Shown one piece after another: positions 1 through 11,230 of a stretch of DNA of 63,469 bases. This DNA is from Prorocentrum cordatum. Taxonomy: Eukaryota; Sar; Dinophyceae; Prorocentrales; Prorocentraceae. Numbering within the stretch: position 1 is the stretch's first letter; every line of letters starts with the position of its first letter. The stretch is taken from NCBI GenBank assembly GCA_963575745.1, contig CAUYUJ010013891.1, positions 1,014,802 to 1,078,270 of the forward strand, written 5' to 3'. The position numbers and the translations under genes are program-made. The notes below the pieces were generated by a model, which was given only the letters and a program-made list of their open reading frames with translations, was not told the origin of the DNA and did not search any database.

Positions 1-1177
1 GAGTATGACTCCAAAAGGATCCCAACAGGATTCGAACCGAATCGAATCGCCAATAGGATTTCACGACGCCGACGACGAATGGGGGTCTTATTGCCATCAC
101 ATGAGGAGCCGAATTGGACCCCATTCGAATCCAGGGGGCGCCCCCTGGTGCCGAGGTAACGCTTCCAGGGTGCCGGAAGCGTTATGGTCTCACCGGAAGG
201 GGGGGGGTCGTAAATGCTTCCTGGGGTTATACATAGTATATACATATATATGTAATGATACACGCAGGTCGTTTTTTTCCTCGCTCTCTCTCTCCCTCCT
301 TTTCTTCTCGGCCTCGTGTCTGCCAGTCCGTCGTGCCGCTTCGTGGCTGGTCACCTTCCTGTCCGTCTGGACCCTCGTTGAATGCCCGCCCTGGCCCCGA
401 GGGTTTGGCGCGCGCCCCGCTCGCCCGGGCGGCGTGTGAACACGCGATGTCCGCAGCTGTTTTTTTGTTTGTTTGTGATTTGTTTCTCTTTCTCTCTCTC
501 TCTATCGCTCTCTTTTTCTCTCTCTCTCTCTCTCTCTTTTCCGTTCTCTTTCTCTGCGCACCGCTTCGCAACGTCAATCGCCAGCGCCCTGGGGGCGGCC
601 GACTACTTACGCGCGGGGGCCACTCGATCCAGTGCAGCCCTTCAGCGAAGGCCAGGGCGCGGCGCCTCTCGCGCCAGCCCCGAGAAAGGCGCCCCGCAGC
701 CCCCCAACCGAAACGCGGCCAGCGGCGGACGCGAGCAGGCACGCGAGCAATGAAGCACGCCGCGCACGAGGCGCGGGAAAGGCACCTGCCAACCGAACAT
801 CACGCAAACGGCGTGATGGCTCGACCCCAGCCACGGACCGGGCACCAAGTGGACGACGAGGGGGAGGGCCCCCGAGCGAGCGGCCCCACGGTGCGAGACG
901 AGCCCCCGGCCGTGCCAAGCCGCGGGGGGCGAGAGGGGCGGGGGAGAAGAGGAAGGGAGGACGAGAGGGGCAGGAGGGGGGACGGGGGAGGCGGCTCGGC
1001 ACGACAGGGGGGGCCCGTAGCAAGGCCGAGGCGGGGAACCCCAGAGGGCCGACCCCACCCCGGCCTCCCAGTTCCCCGAAGGACCAGCCGTGAGACACAC
1101 ACACACACAATCACAGACAATCACACACAATCACACACAACCACACACAATCACACACAATCACACACACACACACA

Positions 1178-1229
<52 letters not shown>

Positions 1230-1781
1230 CCCACGCACTCACACACCCACACACACACACATACACACCGGGGGCCCCGCCCCAAGCCCTCCAAACCGCC
1301 CCCCGCCGGAGCGCAGGGTGTTTGTACCCTGGAGTCCTCCAGACTCCGGCAGCCGCCTTCCCCACCCTGCTCGACAGGGCGGAGGGTGTCCCAGCCAACC
1401 CGGGTGTTCCACGGGCCCCGCTCCGCGGGGGGGACCTCCCGTTTTCTCTTTCTCTCTCTCTCTCTCCCCTTCTCTCCCAATGCGTACGTATGTGTGTATA
1501 TATATACACATATGGATCCTTCTCTACCCCTCTCGGACTTGGTCCTGACATCAACAGCATCGGTACATGCACAGGAACAAGGACTCACGCGCACGTCCGT
1601 ACAGCCGCGTGCATCGAGGGAACACGCGCACACGCGCGCGGGGGAGATAGCGAACACGCTTGCTCGAACAAAGAGCGCGCACACTCAAATGCGCGAGTGC
1701 CTCCGCGAGAGTGAATCAAAAAGTATGGTGCTGCGGCTTCGCTGCTTTTCGGTGTCTCGCTCAGGGTGACCCCGCCAGCTC
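1..1781. other. Gene-free GC-rich region with simple repeats
   Basis: I see no convincing gene here. Overlapping long frames on both strands come from GC-rich, low-complexity DNA and lack recognisable domains. It holds pyrimidine tracts (about 280-310, 485-545, 1445-1475) and a CA/CACG tract listed separately. Confidence 0.6.
1097..1266. repeat. CA / CACG microsatellite
   Basis: ACACAC and ACACAATC runs pass into about 15 perfect ACGC units (roughly 1177-1230) and back to CA repeats. The poly-T/H and poly-C/V translations are by-products of the repeat. Confidence 0.95.
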
Positions 1782-1906
1782 GCCATCGCTCGGACGTCCA
1801 TGCCGTGTGCTGGTTTGGGTTTCGTGAGCGGTTTTTTCGCCAAATGATCAAGGATGCTCCTCGATGGTCCTCGCCGAAGGAAAAATGCACACGTCCGAGT
1901 GATGCC
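1782..1906. mobile_element. Inverted-repeat element TIR-2, copy 1
   Basis: About 125 bp bounded by CATCGCTCGGACGT on the left and its complement ACGTCCGAGTGATG on the right. Two further copies of the same length and ends lie at 12041-12165 and 55236-55359. This copy and the second share the internal text GATGCTCCTCGATGGTCCTCGC. No coding capacity; a small non-autonomous (MITE-like) element is the best reading. Confidence 0.75.
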
Positions 1907-2196
1907 GAGCCAGTGGCCAACTTGGACCCTCGACAGCACAGGCACCCGGTCCGCGCCCAGACGGCGCGAGCCTGCCGAGGACCACGACCAGGACATGACG
2001 CAGAAGCGCCGGTGCAGATCTCGGTCGTCGCACATCTTGGGCATCGTCGGTTCGCGAATCCTCGCGAATCGGCGACGGCCAGCATGGATCATGCCAAGAT
2101 CGGCGTCGACCGGGTCCCGCGACACCTTTTCTTGCTCGTTTTAGCGACATCTGGGCCCCGCCCGGCTTTCTCTCAGATCTGCTCACGCTGGAGGGG

Positions 2197-3204
2197 TCAG
2201 GGCTTGAGCAGCTTGTGATCGTCGTGAAGCACGAGCTTCGCCCAGACAACAAGGAAGGCGAGGCCAAGGAAAATTACCGCCAGCAAGCTGTACGAGGCAA
2301 CGGTTAGCTGCTGGGCGAAATCCTTACTCATGAACCACGATCCGCTCACCACCAGGCTGGCGGCCATCATGCCGATGTTGAGCACCCCGAGGGTGATGGC
2401 TTCGACGTGGTTGAGCACCTGGAACCTACACGGTTGATGCTGCAAGTGCGACGCCGTGCAGAAGAACATCACGCCAAGGACGAGGATCAACTGCTGCCCC
2501 GCACAGTAGGATATGGGCGACAGTGCCACAGCGCACTTGAGAACCATGTTCTTTGCCAGCCGAATGGCTTCCCACGCATCGGTCTCTGCGCGGTAAGATG
2601 CTGTTAGAAAGCGCAACGATTTGCTGCGCCCATCTGCCTGACGGCGGTGGAGTAGCCACGACCAGAGAATCGGTCCAGCCAAGAATGTCAGTGCCAGAAG
2701 TGGCACCCGCACAGCGATATATACCCCGCGCTCGTGGCAACTCTGTGATGTAGAGCACGCCATCAGAAGCTCGCCCGAGGGGGCTAAGTTTGTGTGCGAC
2801 AATATGGGGCTGCAATCGCATAAGCTGCCGCGATGCTGGGCAGGAACCGGCTGCCCGAGACCAGCCCAAGTGTCATCAGATAATTTGCGTGCCTGGAGTC
2901 GAAGACCTGCCAACTGCGTACGAAGCAGATGGCGCCGAGTAACAGGGCGGCGACGGCAGTGACAATGACCGCGTTCCCCAAGGGAATCGCCAGCAGCTCG
3001 TCGAGCGAAACTGCCATGCCAACCTAGCAGTCAGCGCTCGACGACCGGGTCGTCTCGCCCGACTGGGCGGCGCCCGATACCCAGCGGAGCCACCCTCTCG
3101 CCTGGCTGCCGATGTCGTGGATGGCGTACGATCCGCTCAACGACGATCTTCTCAACAACGCACAAAGCTTGCGACAGCATCGCTTGAGCCAAAATGGCTA
3201 CGGA
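2197..3204 (-). pseudogene. SL-tagged retro-pseudogene of a multi-pass membrane protein
   Basis: Two minus-strand frames together look like one membrane-protein C-terminal region. The first (3017 to 2784) starts MAVSLDELLAIPLG and has two hydrophobic segments. The second (open from about 2913 to the TGA at 2197) starts to resemble coding near ELLMACSTSQSC, then has a hydrophobic stretch ending AGPILWSWLLHRRQ, the segment FLTASYRAETDAWEAIRLAKN, and three or four more hydrophobic segments. This order recalls the 7TM-like C-terminus of the large cysteine-repeat membrane proteins common in dinoflagellates (from memory of the family). The frame change near 2760-2790 means a frameshift or an unrecognised intron. 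A complete spliced-leader match sits 165 bp upstream of the first Met, with another ATG 3 nt after it whose frame closes at 3031. A leader encoded in the genome at an mRNA 5' end implies reinsertion of a trans-spliced transcript. Confidence is good for retroposition, moderate for the family. Confidence 0.65.
3183..3204 (-). other. Relict dinoflagellate spliced leader (DinoSL)
   Basis: The minus strand reads the full 22-nt leader, beginning T-CCGTAGCCATTTTGG and ending CTCAAG at 3183, matching the published DinoSL consensus at every position, with T as the variable first base. It precedes the membrane-protein pseudogene. It lacks the rest of an SL RNA gene, so it is a retroposed leader and not an SL RNA locus. 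Confidence 0.92.
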
Positions 3205-3476
3205 GCAGGATTCCGCGACATCTTGGTCAGTGTCATCATCGTGTTTTCTTCGCTCGACCAAACCCCTCCTGGATAACACCCTGACTGGCGCTGACGAGCT
3301 GCGCCCAAGCCGCAGCCATGACGGGCCCGTTCGGAGCCCCCCAGGAAGCTCAGCACCTCACCTGTCCCGAAGCGGAAATCCTGAATCGGTAAAGACATAT
3401 AACATCGTTCACTTCCGCTGGTCTCCGCCAGCCCGAGGGGGACCAGCTTAGGGGGGAAAAGTCGACCTAGAACCTG

Positions 3477-3605
3477 CGACGCATCGCCCATAGATCTGCG
3501 ATAGGCCCCCGGTTGCGAAGCCGAACGCGGTCCTGGGCGGGGTGGGCTATCGGGCCCCTATCGGCATCGGCGATGCCTGGGCGATTGGGGACCGATGCGT
3601 TCCCC
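3477..3605. mobile_element. Inverted-repeat element TIR-4, copy 1
   Basis: About 128 bp beginning GACGCATCG and ending CCGATGCGTTCC, with the core CTGGGCGGGGTGGGC followed by TATCGGGCCCCTATCGG. It aligns with 52105-52232, inside intron 2 of the aminopeptidase gene, and, reversed, with 55732-55860. No coding capacity. Confidence 0.7.
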
Positions 3606-3689
3606 CTGAGCCTAGTTAACCACCCGCCCAAAGCGTTGCCCCTGACCTCCGCCAACCGTTCGCCAGCGTAGCCACCCGTGGAACCAAAA

Positions 3690-3861
3690 CGGCATAAGCA
3701 TAACTTCTTCGAGGTCCGCGCAGATGTCTTGGATCGGCGCTGGACTCCCCTTCCCTGGGGCGCGAAGCGCGTCAGGGGCGGCGCCAGAGGCGCCGCCAGG
3801 GGGGCCTAGCGCCGATCACAGAAATTCGCGCGGATACCCGACACTTTATGCTTATGCCGCC
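3690..3861. mobile_element. Inverted-repeat element TIR-5, copy 1
   Basis: Ends are CGGCATAAGCATAA and its complement TTATGCTTATGCCG. Inside lie GAGGTCCGCGC with a diverged complement and a central GGCGCCAGAGGCGCC palindrome. A second copy lies at 57628-57790. Confidence 0.8.
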
Positions 3862-4550
3862 TTTCCTTCCTCGGACCCCCGCTCGGGCGCACGCTAACAT
3901 GGGTTTGGGACCCGTGGATCTGGAGCGCGCGCGCAAGATTCACGGAGCGGCGAAGGTACTTACCCCACAACATGAGAGGCCAGTGCCGCCAGATTTGGCG
4001 GCGTGGCGCGCCAATTTCACAATATATGGAAGTGGGGGCCACCGCTAATGCACGCGCCGTGATCCACGTCTGCGCTTCTCAGACCCGCCTCATCTCCGCC
4101 GGCCTCTCGCCGAGGAGGAGACAACGCACCCCCTCGACGGATCGAAGGCGAGGCCCTTCGCGGGCACGCCCTGGGCGTCGCAGCCGCGCCGCGGCGCGTC
4201 GCCGCGCCTGAGATGGGGGGGGGCGCCCCAACTGCCCCTTCGCCATTAAGCGTCGCGCCCAATGGGGGGCAGCGAACCGTGGGTGGGGGGCAAGGAAAGT
4301 GCACCTTTCGTTCACCTTCGGCAGCCCGTTGCTGCAGCCGTCGCCCCCCCCCCCCCCCCCCACGTCCTCCCCCCACTTGATCCCCCCCCCGTTGCGACAA
4401 CGCCCGAGCCACAGGCGGTGCTGCCGCGCCCGGGGCCGAGGCGCCCGCCCATGAGTGCTGCGCCGACGAGGGCGCCGCAGGACACGTGCCACGCGCGCAC
4501 CCGCGCCGCCTCGCACGGGCGCGCGCTCCGCGCGAATACGTCGGCGTCAG
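3862..4550. other. No gene seen
   Basis: GC-rich DNA with short frames on both strands and no recognisable protein or structured repeat. A run of C lies near 4347-4362. Confidence 0.55.
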
Positions 4551-4554
4551 CGAC

Positions 4555-4928
4555 CTGTTCCTCCTGCCGTTGCTGCTCCTGCTCCTGCTGTTCCTTCCCC
4601 TGCTCCTGCTCCTGCTCCTGCTCATGCTCCTGTTTCTGCTCCTGCTCCTGTTCCTGCTGCTGTTGCTGCTCCTCCTCCTCCTGCTCTTCCTCCTCCTCGT
4701 CGTCCTCCTCCTCCTCTTCATCATCATCATCATCATCATCACCATCAACATCGTCATCATCATCATCATCATCATCATCGTCCTCATCATCATCATCATC
4801 ATCGTCCTCCTCCTCCTCCTCATCATCATCATCTTCATCATCGTCATCATCCTCGTCGTCATCGTCATAATCACCATCACCATCGTCATCATCATCATCA
4901 TCACCATCATCATCATCAGCATCGTCAG

Positions 4929-4992
<64 letters not shown>
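4555..4992. repeat. CTC / ATC triplet microsatellite
   Basis: Interrupted CTG/CTC triplets (about 4557-4715) pass into CAT triplets (about 4717-4992). The poly-D, poly-E and poly-M translations of this tract are not genes. Confidence 0.95.
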
Positions 4993-4993
<1 letters not shown>

Positions 4994-5319
4994 CCTTGCC
5001 TGGGGGCGCCCAAGTGGGCCCCCACCCTTGGCGCAATGGGGTACGCCCGGGCTTTGAGATTTGGCCCTGGTCTCGCCACGCCACGGCAGCAAACCTGCGG
5101 GGCCCCAGCCTCCCTTCGGGGCCGGGCGCCACGCGGGCACATCTCCGTCCGCTTTAGGCGCTCGCGCGACCGGCGGAGGCAAGGAGCGGGAAAGGAGAGG
5201 GGAGGGGGAGGGAAGACGGGGAGCGGGAGGCAGTCAGGCAAGGGTACAGCGCGCGGCGCGCGCCCTTCTCAGTTTTCGGGCTGCCCCCAGCCAGCAGTCA
5301 GCCGCAGCCTGGCGCCGCA

Positions 5320-8060
5320 CCCTGGGCAGGCTGCTCCCCGCAGCGTCAGGCCAGCCCAGCTGCTCGGCGGCGCTGCAGCGCCAACTGCGCTTGCACGGCA
5401 CGACTGACGACCTTGTTGGCCCGGGTCAGCCCGCCGACCTGCTGGTTTTTGGGCAAGGTGCGCACCTGCCGCAGAAGCCATTGTCGGGCTTCCCCGCCCA
5501 GGCGCCAGGGGGGTTCCACCACGAATGGCGTCAGCCTGTCCCCCGGGTACCTGGCGTGCTTCTTGCGCTCGCCCCTCCTGGCGGCCTCGCCAGGCTGGCG
5601 CGCCGCCGCCTGCGCCGCGTCCTCGGCTGCCGGGCGTGGCGGCGGCGGACCGAAACGTCGATCCAGTGGCGGATGGCTCGTGGAAGTCTGCGTCCGGCGG
5701 GTCCGCTGGCGGCCGGCTGCGGACGGTGTCCCGAGCCGGCGCCCGCTGCTCCGTCAGCGGCTCCTGGCGCAGCCAGCGGCGGACCAGGCCGGCCACCGCG
5801 TTTTCGCTCCACGCCGCCGCCCAGGGGGCAGGTGGCCGCGTGCGTGCCTTGCTCGTTCAGCGGCTGTCCGCAGGGCACGCCGTGGGCTCTCTCCGAGGGC
5901 AGGTCTGCGCAGCCGTCCGGAGCTCTGCCTGCGCGCAGTCAAGCCTGGGCAAGTGCGCGCGGGCACGGGGCCCCGTGGCCCAGAGCGCGTCTTCCAGCGA
6001 GGAAGCGGGGTCGCTCGGGTACCGAGAAACCTTTCGGGGAACCGAGAAACCCTGCGGCCCCTGGCCCTCCGGCCCCCGGGGGCGTCGCCCGCTCGTGGCT
6101 GCGCAAACGCTGCCCTATGGAAGCGTGGTTTTCCTTTGCGCAGCTTGCACGAGGGCGCCCCGCTTCGCCGGGTGCCGCGGGGCGCCCAGATCATGCGCCC
6201 AGCGCGGGGCCCGCGCCATGGGGGGGAGGTCCGTCCGCGCGTCGGAGAGGGCTTCGCCGAGTCGTGGCGCCGCGCCAAGGAGCTCGAGAGGGGGGTCGGC
6301 GCCGAGGTCCGCGGCCGCGCAGGACACGCGCGCCGCCCAGTCGGCCCAGAACGCCGCGGCTCGTCGCGCGGCAACCCGCTGCAGCCCCGCGCCAGAGAGC
6401 TCGAGGGCCGAGGATCTCCCGCGCCGCGGCGCCCACGGGCCGCTCGGCGAGCCCCCCCCAATAGCCCGCCAGAATGGCGTCGTGGCGGGCCGCCTTAGCT
6501 TCGCCGAACAGCTGCCGCGCGCGGGGCGAGCTGGCTCGCGGCGCCCGCGCAGGTGCGCAGCAAACTCCCAGTCGCCTGCAACGAGCGGCCGCGCTCGCCA
6601 ACCGCGCGCCCCGAGCGGCCGGAGGGCGTTCGAAAGCTGCGCCGAGCGTCCGGCCCACTGTCGCCCCGCGCCCGTAGGCGCGAGCCGAGCGCGGGGGGCG
6701 CCGACAAGAGGCGCGCGCGTAGCTCTGGGGGCAAGGCCTGCTGCCCAGACGGACGCCATACCTGCGTCTTTCCGGCGTTGAGCTTCAGCCCTAGGGGCTC
6801 CAGGAGCCCCCCCAAGCGGCGGGGGGCGGCCGCGGCGAGCCTCGCTGGGGACACCGGGCAGATGTCGCCCAAGTAGAGGCATAATCTCACGTCTGGGCCC
6901 TGCCGCGAGAGCCCCTCCAGAGCGGCTGGGGAAACGCCGCCTTCTGGCCGACCGCGATCGAAGGCAGCTGGGGCCAGAGGGCCCCCGCGGACAAAACCGA
7001 GGGTGCTCCCTGACTTCCTCGAAATTGCCCGCTGCGCCCCGCCAGAAGTGCTTGCCGGGCCCGGAGTACCACAAGCACCTCCGGCACGTGTACAGCCAGA
7101 TGGCTGGGCGTCGCCGCAAGCGCTGGAAGGCCGCCTTGAGTCCACCTTAAATAATGAACACCATTCCCGGGTGAGCGTCCGACTGGGCCTAGGTCGGTCC
7201 CGCACTTCCGGCCGACCCCGCGCTGGCGGGTGCCAGCCGCCCGCCCGAGCCTCTCTTTTTTGACCCGGGCCAGCGCGCGCATCCCGATCCTCCTCAGGCT
7301 GGCCCCCACGAGCAGTGGGCGGACATCGCCGTTCCCCTTGTCCAAACCCACCACCTCGCCCATCCGGAGGGTTTGGAGCACCGGCGCTGCCACCTCCCCG
7401 CCGAAAGTGAGCTTCGTGACCGCCTGGGCCAGCAGAGAGAGCGCCTCCGGGTCGTCCACCGCCGTGACGAGGTGCTCCAGGTGGGCCCCATGCAAGCCAG
7501 GAGCGGGGTGGCTCGCGGAGGAGGCTGACCTCCTCCTGCACCTCGCTCCGAAAGTCTGGCTCAAGGGCGGACCTGCGAGGGCCGGCGGGCTGAGCAGGGC
7601 CGCCTTCCGCTGGGGCGGGGGGGGGGCAGCGCGCGCGTTCTCCAGCGCGCTGCGGCTGCGCGGAGCGAGCGCTGTGACCTGGCCTTCTTCCCTGGCTGCG
7701 GCCAAAGCGTGGGCCCGCCGCGCCTTTCTCTCTTGCGCGTCCGGCTGCCCCTGCCTGGCGGCCTTGGCTGGGGGCGCGGACCGTCCAGCGGCGTCTCCCC
7801 GCAACGCGCCCCACTTGCCTCCCCGCCACCACGCCAGGGGCTCCTCGAGAGCCTCGGCGTTGGTGGCCTGCCTGGCTGGCTCAGCCGTGAGGAGCGCGTC
7901 GAAGAGGAGCATCGCCTTCCACTCCTGGTCAGAGCCCCCCCCTCACGGCCGCCGCCGCCAGCACCCCCACGCGCTCACGAGAACGCCCCAGAACCGATCG
8001 GGCACCTGCGCGAAGGTCGGGACGCCGATGCGCACGGCCGCAGGCGCTCCCACCACCCGC
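5320..8060 (-). pseudogene. Decayed non-LTR retrotransposon reverse transcriptase
   Basis: Fragments of one reverse transcriptase occur in the expected order on the minus strand but in different frames. Near 7480-7260 there is HLEHLVTAVDDPEALSLL, then LVGASLRRIGMRALARVKKE, the N-terminal fingers of this RT type. Near 6880 is YLGDI, a damaged form of the (F/Y)LDD catalytic box, and near 6765-6800 GLKLNAGKTQVW, the following GxxLNxxKT motif. Downstream are AAFWADWAARV (about 6340) and, near 5570-5520, RYPGDRLTPFVVEPPWRLG with WLLRQVRTLP, which resemble the long C-terminal extension of RTs abundant in dinoflagellate genomes (memory of the family). Several frame changes and the altered YxDD box show it is dead. 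The whole is GC-rich like its surroundings. Confidence 0.72.
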
Positions 8061-8670
8061 GGTTGGGGAGCACACCGTTGTCCCAGGCTTGGTGTAGTGG
8101 CGGCGGCAGCGGGCTTGCCTCTCCCCCCCGCGGCTGCAGCTGCGGCCGCGGGGCTGGCGGCCGAGCCAGGGCCGCCCGCGCGGCCTGCGCGGGCTCTTCC
8201 GTGGCATATCCACTACAGGACAGATTATCTGCGCTGTGCACGAAAGGGACTGGCGCATGAGAGGCATTTCCATCTCCCTCGATCCCGGCTGCCCCACGGA
8301 ACCAGTCGCAGCTCCTGGCTCTCGAAGGGGATGCCGCATCCTCGACATGAAGCTGGGCGGAAAGTAGTCGGCTACAGGCTCACCGCCCAGCGGTCCTCGT
8401 GTCGCCGCCGAGGCTGACGGCTGCTCCCCTCAATCTCCACGCCGCCCTCCAGCAACTCCGCGTCCTCGACCCCCCTCTGGCATCTCTTCGTCCATCCCCG
8501 GATCTGCGGCCATGGTGGCGGAAGCCGGCGTTCCCGGACGGCGAGAGAGCGAACAACTGCAAAGAGAGAAGCGAAAACAAAGACAATGTCCGATGCAATG
8601 ATTGTAATGTTGGGGCGGGAGGTACGGTATGCGGCTGCCGACGTCGACGGGGCGACAAACGCCAGGCACG
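8061..8670. other. No gene seen
   Basis: GC-rich sequence between the RT remnant and the CTC array; no domain or structured repeat recognised. Confidence 0.5.
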
Positions 8671-8675
8671 GGGAG

Positions 8676-9205
8676 CCTCCTCCTCCTCCTCCTCCTCCTC
8701 CTCCTCCTCCTCCCTCGTCCTCCCTCCTCCCTCCTCCCTCCTCCCTCCTCCCTCCTCCCTCCTCCCTCCTCCCTCCTCCCTCTTTCCTCCTTCTCCTCCC
8801 CCTCCTCCTCCTCCTCCTCCTCCTCCTCCTCCTCCCTCCTGCTCCTGCTCCTCCTCCTCCTGCTCCTCCTCTTCTTCCTCCTCCTCCTCTCCTCCTCCTC
8901 CTCCCCTCCTCCTCCTCCCTCTCCCTCCTCCTCCTCTCCTCCTCCTCCTCCTCTGTCATCCCTCCTCCTCCTCTGGCATCCCTCCTCTTCCTCCCTGCGC
9001 CCTACTCCCTGCTCCCTCCTCCCTCCTCCCTCCTCCCTCTCCTCCTCCCTCTCCTCCTCCTCCTCCTCCTCTCTCCTCCTCCTCCTCCTCCTCCCTCCTC
9101 CTCCCTCCTCCTCCTCCTCCTCCTCCCCTCCTCGTCCTCCTCCTCCTCCTCCTCCTCGTCCTCCTCCTCCTCCTCGTCCTCCTCCCTCCTCGTCCTCCTC
9201 TCTCC
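8676..9205. repeat. CTC-rich microsatellite
   Basis: About 530 bp of CTC triplets broken by CTCCCTC 7-mers and CTG/CTT variants, strictly pyrimidine-rich on the plus strand. It yields spurious poly-L/P/S and poly-E/R/G frames. Confidence 0.95.
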
Positions 9206-9835
9206 TCACGGCGCCCTGGCGCGCGGCTGGGAGTGGGCGCGCGAACAAAAACGCGCGCACTGCAGGCCCGTGCGGAGCCCCCAGAACGCCACCCGGGCGA
9301 CGGCGACGGCGGAAAGGGCATCGTGACGTCGTCGATTTCGCGATCGACGATCAAGGTTCTTGGACGCTCTCAGCCCTGCTCTGGCACTGCAGGGGCCTCG
9401 AGAGGCCTCTGGGGACTTCTGGGTACCTCGGGGATGGACAGACCTCCCTCTAGTTAAAACGTGGTTTAGTGAAAACGACCTCGGGCCCAAATCTGGCGGG
9501 CACACGCCTGGAAAATGACGGCCGCGGCGCGCCCTCTCGAACACCGAAAAGGGACAATCCACGAGTCGACGTGTCGGGGTGGGGGTCCTGTCCACCCCCG
9601 AGCACCTCCGAAGAACTCTGAAGGCCCCCAGGGGCCAGACCTCCGACGACGTGATCTTTCTTCACGCCGTGGGCCGCTGGAACGCGCCCCCCAGGGCCGG
9701 CGACGTGCCTGCTTGCGGGCAGTGCCCCTCGGGGGGTCCTGGCGGGGCCCGAGCGCGGCCCACGCGGGCGCCCAGGTCGAGCTCTTTCTCCCTCGGCCGT
9801 CGAGGGAAGAAGCGCGCGCCCGTCGCTCCTCCATT
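9206..9835. other. No gene seen
   Basis: GC-rich DNA with overlapping shadow frames on both strands and no recognisable protein. Confidence 0.5.
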
Positions 9836-10003
9836 GAAGGGGCCCTGGGACACACAAATAAGTAGACGCAAATAGCAGGATTCCCCCTACTCTCCCATGT
9901 TCTCTTCTGGGTTTTTGTCTTCCCCCCCACTTCCCACGTTCTCCAATATTTCCGGGGGAATCGACGACTCATTGTGTCCGTGTGTTTTTTCCCCTCCGGA
10001 TCC
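9836..10003. repeat. Dispersed direct repeat, copy 1
   Basis: GAAGGGGCCCTGGG, ACACAAATAA, then TTTTTGTCTTCCCCCCC and a GGGAATCGACGA stretch. It matches 10154-10320 in the same order and orientation, 318 bp downstream. Confidence 0.75.
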
Positions 10004-10153
10004 ATGTTTCGCGACGGGGTCCGCTCTGCAGCCCGAGTCGTTCGTCGGCGCTCCTGCCGGGGGCCCAGGACGAGCCTCAGGGCGCCCGGATCGCGGAGCA
10101 ACTTGCCGTCTGGATGCTCCGAAGCGTTGAAGGTTTGGGCTGCTCACTCAAAT

Positions 10154-10320
10154 GAAGGGGCCCTGGGACACACAAATAAATACACACAAATAACATGATG
10201 TCCCATATTTTCCCATATTTTCTGGATTTCTGTCTTCCCCCCCACTTCCCATATTTTCCCATATTTTCTCGGGGATCGACGATTAATTGTGTCTGTGTGT
10301 TTCTTTCCCTCCTGATCAAA
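10154..10320. repeat. Dispersed direct repeat, copy 2
   Basis: Second copy of the block at 9836, with extra TCCCATATTTT units (four or five within 10200-10270). AT-richer than its surroundings. Confidence 0.75.
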
Positions 10321-10338
10321 ACCAGCCCGCCGAAAGAT

Positions 10339-10397
10339 GTGTCCTGGGCGCGCGTTTTGGCCAGAATATCGAGGCGGATCTGGCCGTGGCAGTGCGA
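10339..10397 (-). repeat. Dispersed motif related to intron 6
   Basis: On the minus strand it reads CCGCCTCGATATTCTGGCC and AAAACGCG. It resembles the body of aminopeptidase intron 6 (46895-46935) and sites near 17303-17355, 48722-48765 and 54085-54135. Boundaries cannot be set by eye. Confidence 0.45.
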
Positions 10398-10588
10398 CGC
10401 CTCCAGGAGGCCCACAAGTACACCCCCGCTCAAGCCCCGATCCTCGGACGTAACGTTCAGCGCGCCCCAAATGAGGACGCAACCATGTGCACGGTGCCCG
10501 TCTGCGAAGGTTGCCCCAAAGCAGCAGCGGCAACTGATGGGCTGGCGACGCCTGCTTGTCGACGTCGACGAAGCTGACTGCGAACCCT

Positions 10589-10743
10589 AAGTCGGGCCTG
10601 TCTCCCCTACAGGAGGACTTTGGACGAAGAATAAAAAATGTAAAAAATATCCTACAAAATTCAAAAATGGTCAACCAAGTCTTCCTCAGACTATTTTTTG
10701 ACTGTTTCTGAATCTTCCTCCTGCAGAGGGACAGGCCCGACTT
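10589..10743. mobile_element. Inverted-repeat element TIR-1, copy 1
   Basis: Begins AAGTCGGGCCTGTC and ends with the complement GACAGGCCCGACTT; an inner CCCTACAGGAGGAC pairs with CCTCCTGCAGAGGG. The AT-rich core contains AAAAATGTAAAAAATA and CAGACTATTTTTTGAC. One of seven related copies in the window (others near 15.7, 48.8, 49.6, 55.0, 56.3 and 57.3 kb). Confidence 0.88.
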
Positions 10744-10786
10744 CATGCGAACCCTGTTCGACGTGCGCACCGAGGGCGGGCCCCCC

Positions 10787-11000
10787 CGCCTTTGGACGCC
10801 CGAAATGGGTACGGAAAACATGGGCACAGTGCCCAGCAACAAGTGTTGTCCCGAACCAACAGCGGCCGCTGTTGGGCAGGCGGCCGTTCTGTCTCGAATG
10901 GACACGGGCCGCGGCGGCGCGGACAGCGAGTCCTGTTCAAAATGAACAGGGACTGCTGTTGGGCATTGTACCCATTTCGTTCCATACCCATTTCGTTCGT
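10787..11000 (+). mobile_element. Inverted-repeat element TIR-3, copy 1
   Basis: About 214 bp starting TTGGACGCCCGAAATGGG and ending in ATGGAACGAAATGGG-like text in reverse. Core holds CAACAGCGGCCGCTGTTGGG, a perfect palindrome at its centre, and TTCAAAATGAACAGG. Near-identical to 56566-56774; a reversed, 3'-shortened copy forms the start of aminopeptidase intron 3. Confidence 0.8.
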
Positions 11001-11084
11001 GGCGAGGCGAGGCGAGGCGAGCGCGAGCGCGCGGTTCCGCCGGGAGCGGGGCCCTTCAGAGCCTGCGCGGGGGGGCCGGGGCCC

Positions 11085-11230
11085 TCAGTGCTTGTATAGT
11101 CCTTGCTTGCCGAGGTCGGGGTGCTGAGTCATGAGCTGGTGGACGCTGGAGGCGAAGCGGCGACGGTGGAAGTGGAGGGTCGGAAGCCGGAAGTGGTCAT
11201 CTGCGTTTTCGTGCCGACAGGCAGACCACC
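11085..11230 (-). CDS. Possible terminal exon, unknown protein
   Basis: The minus strand reads HFHRRRFASSVHQLM, TQHPDLGKQGLYKH and a stop at 11085. Composition looks like real coding, unlike the arginine/alanine-rich shadow frames around it, and it ends close to the TIR-3 element. No domain recognised; the upstream boundary is not visible (an AG near 11205 is one option). It could equally be chance. Confidence 0.25.

Noticed and set aside
28-46. tRNA B-box-like GGTTCGAATCC on the minus strand
   Set aside because: The flanks do not form a T-stem, and no acceptor stem or anticodon arm can be drawn.
4312-5241. 309-codon minus-strand frame with poly-Asp and poly-Glu
   Set aside because: It is the translation of a CAT/CTC microsatellite and is open in several frames.
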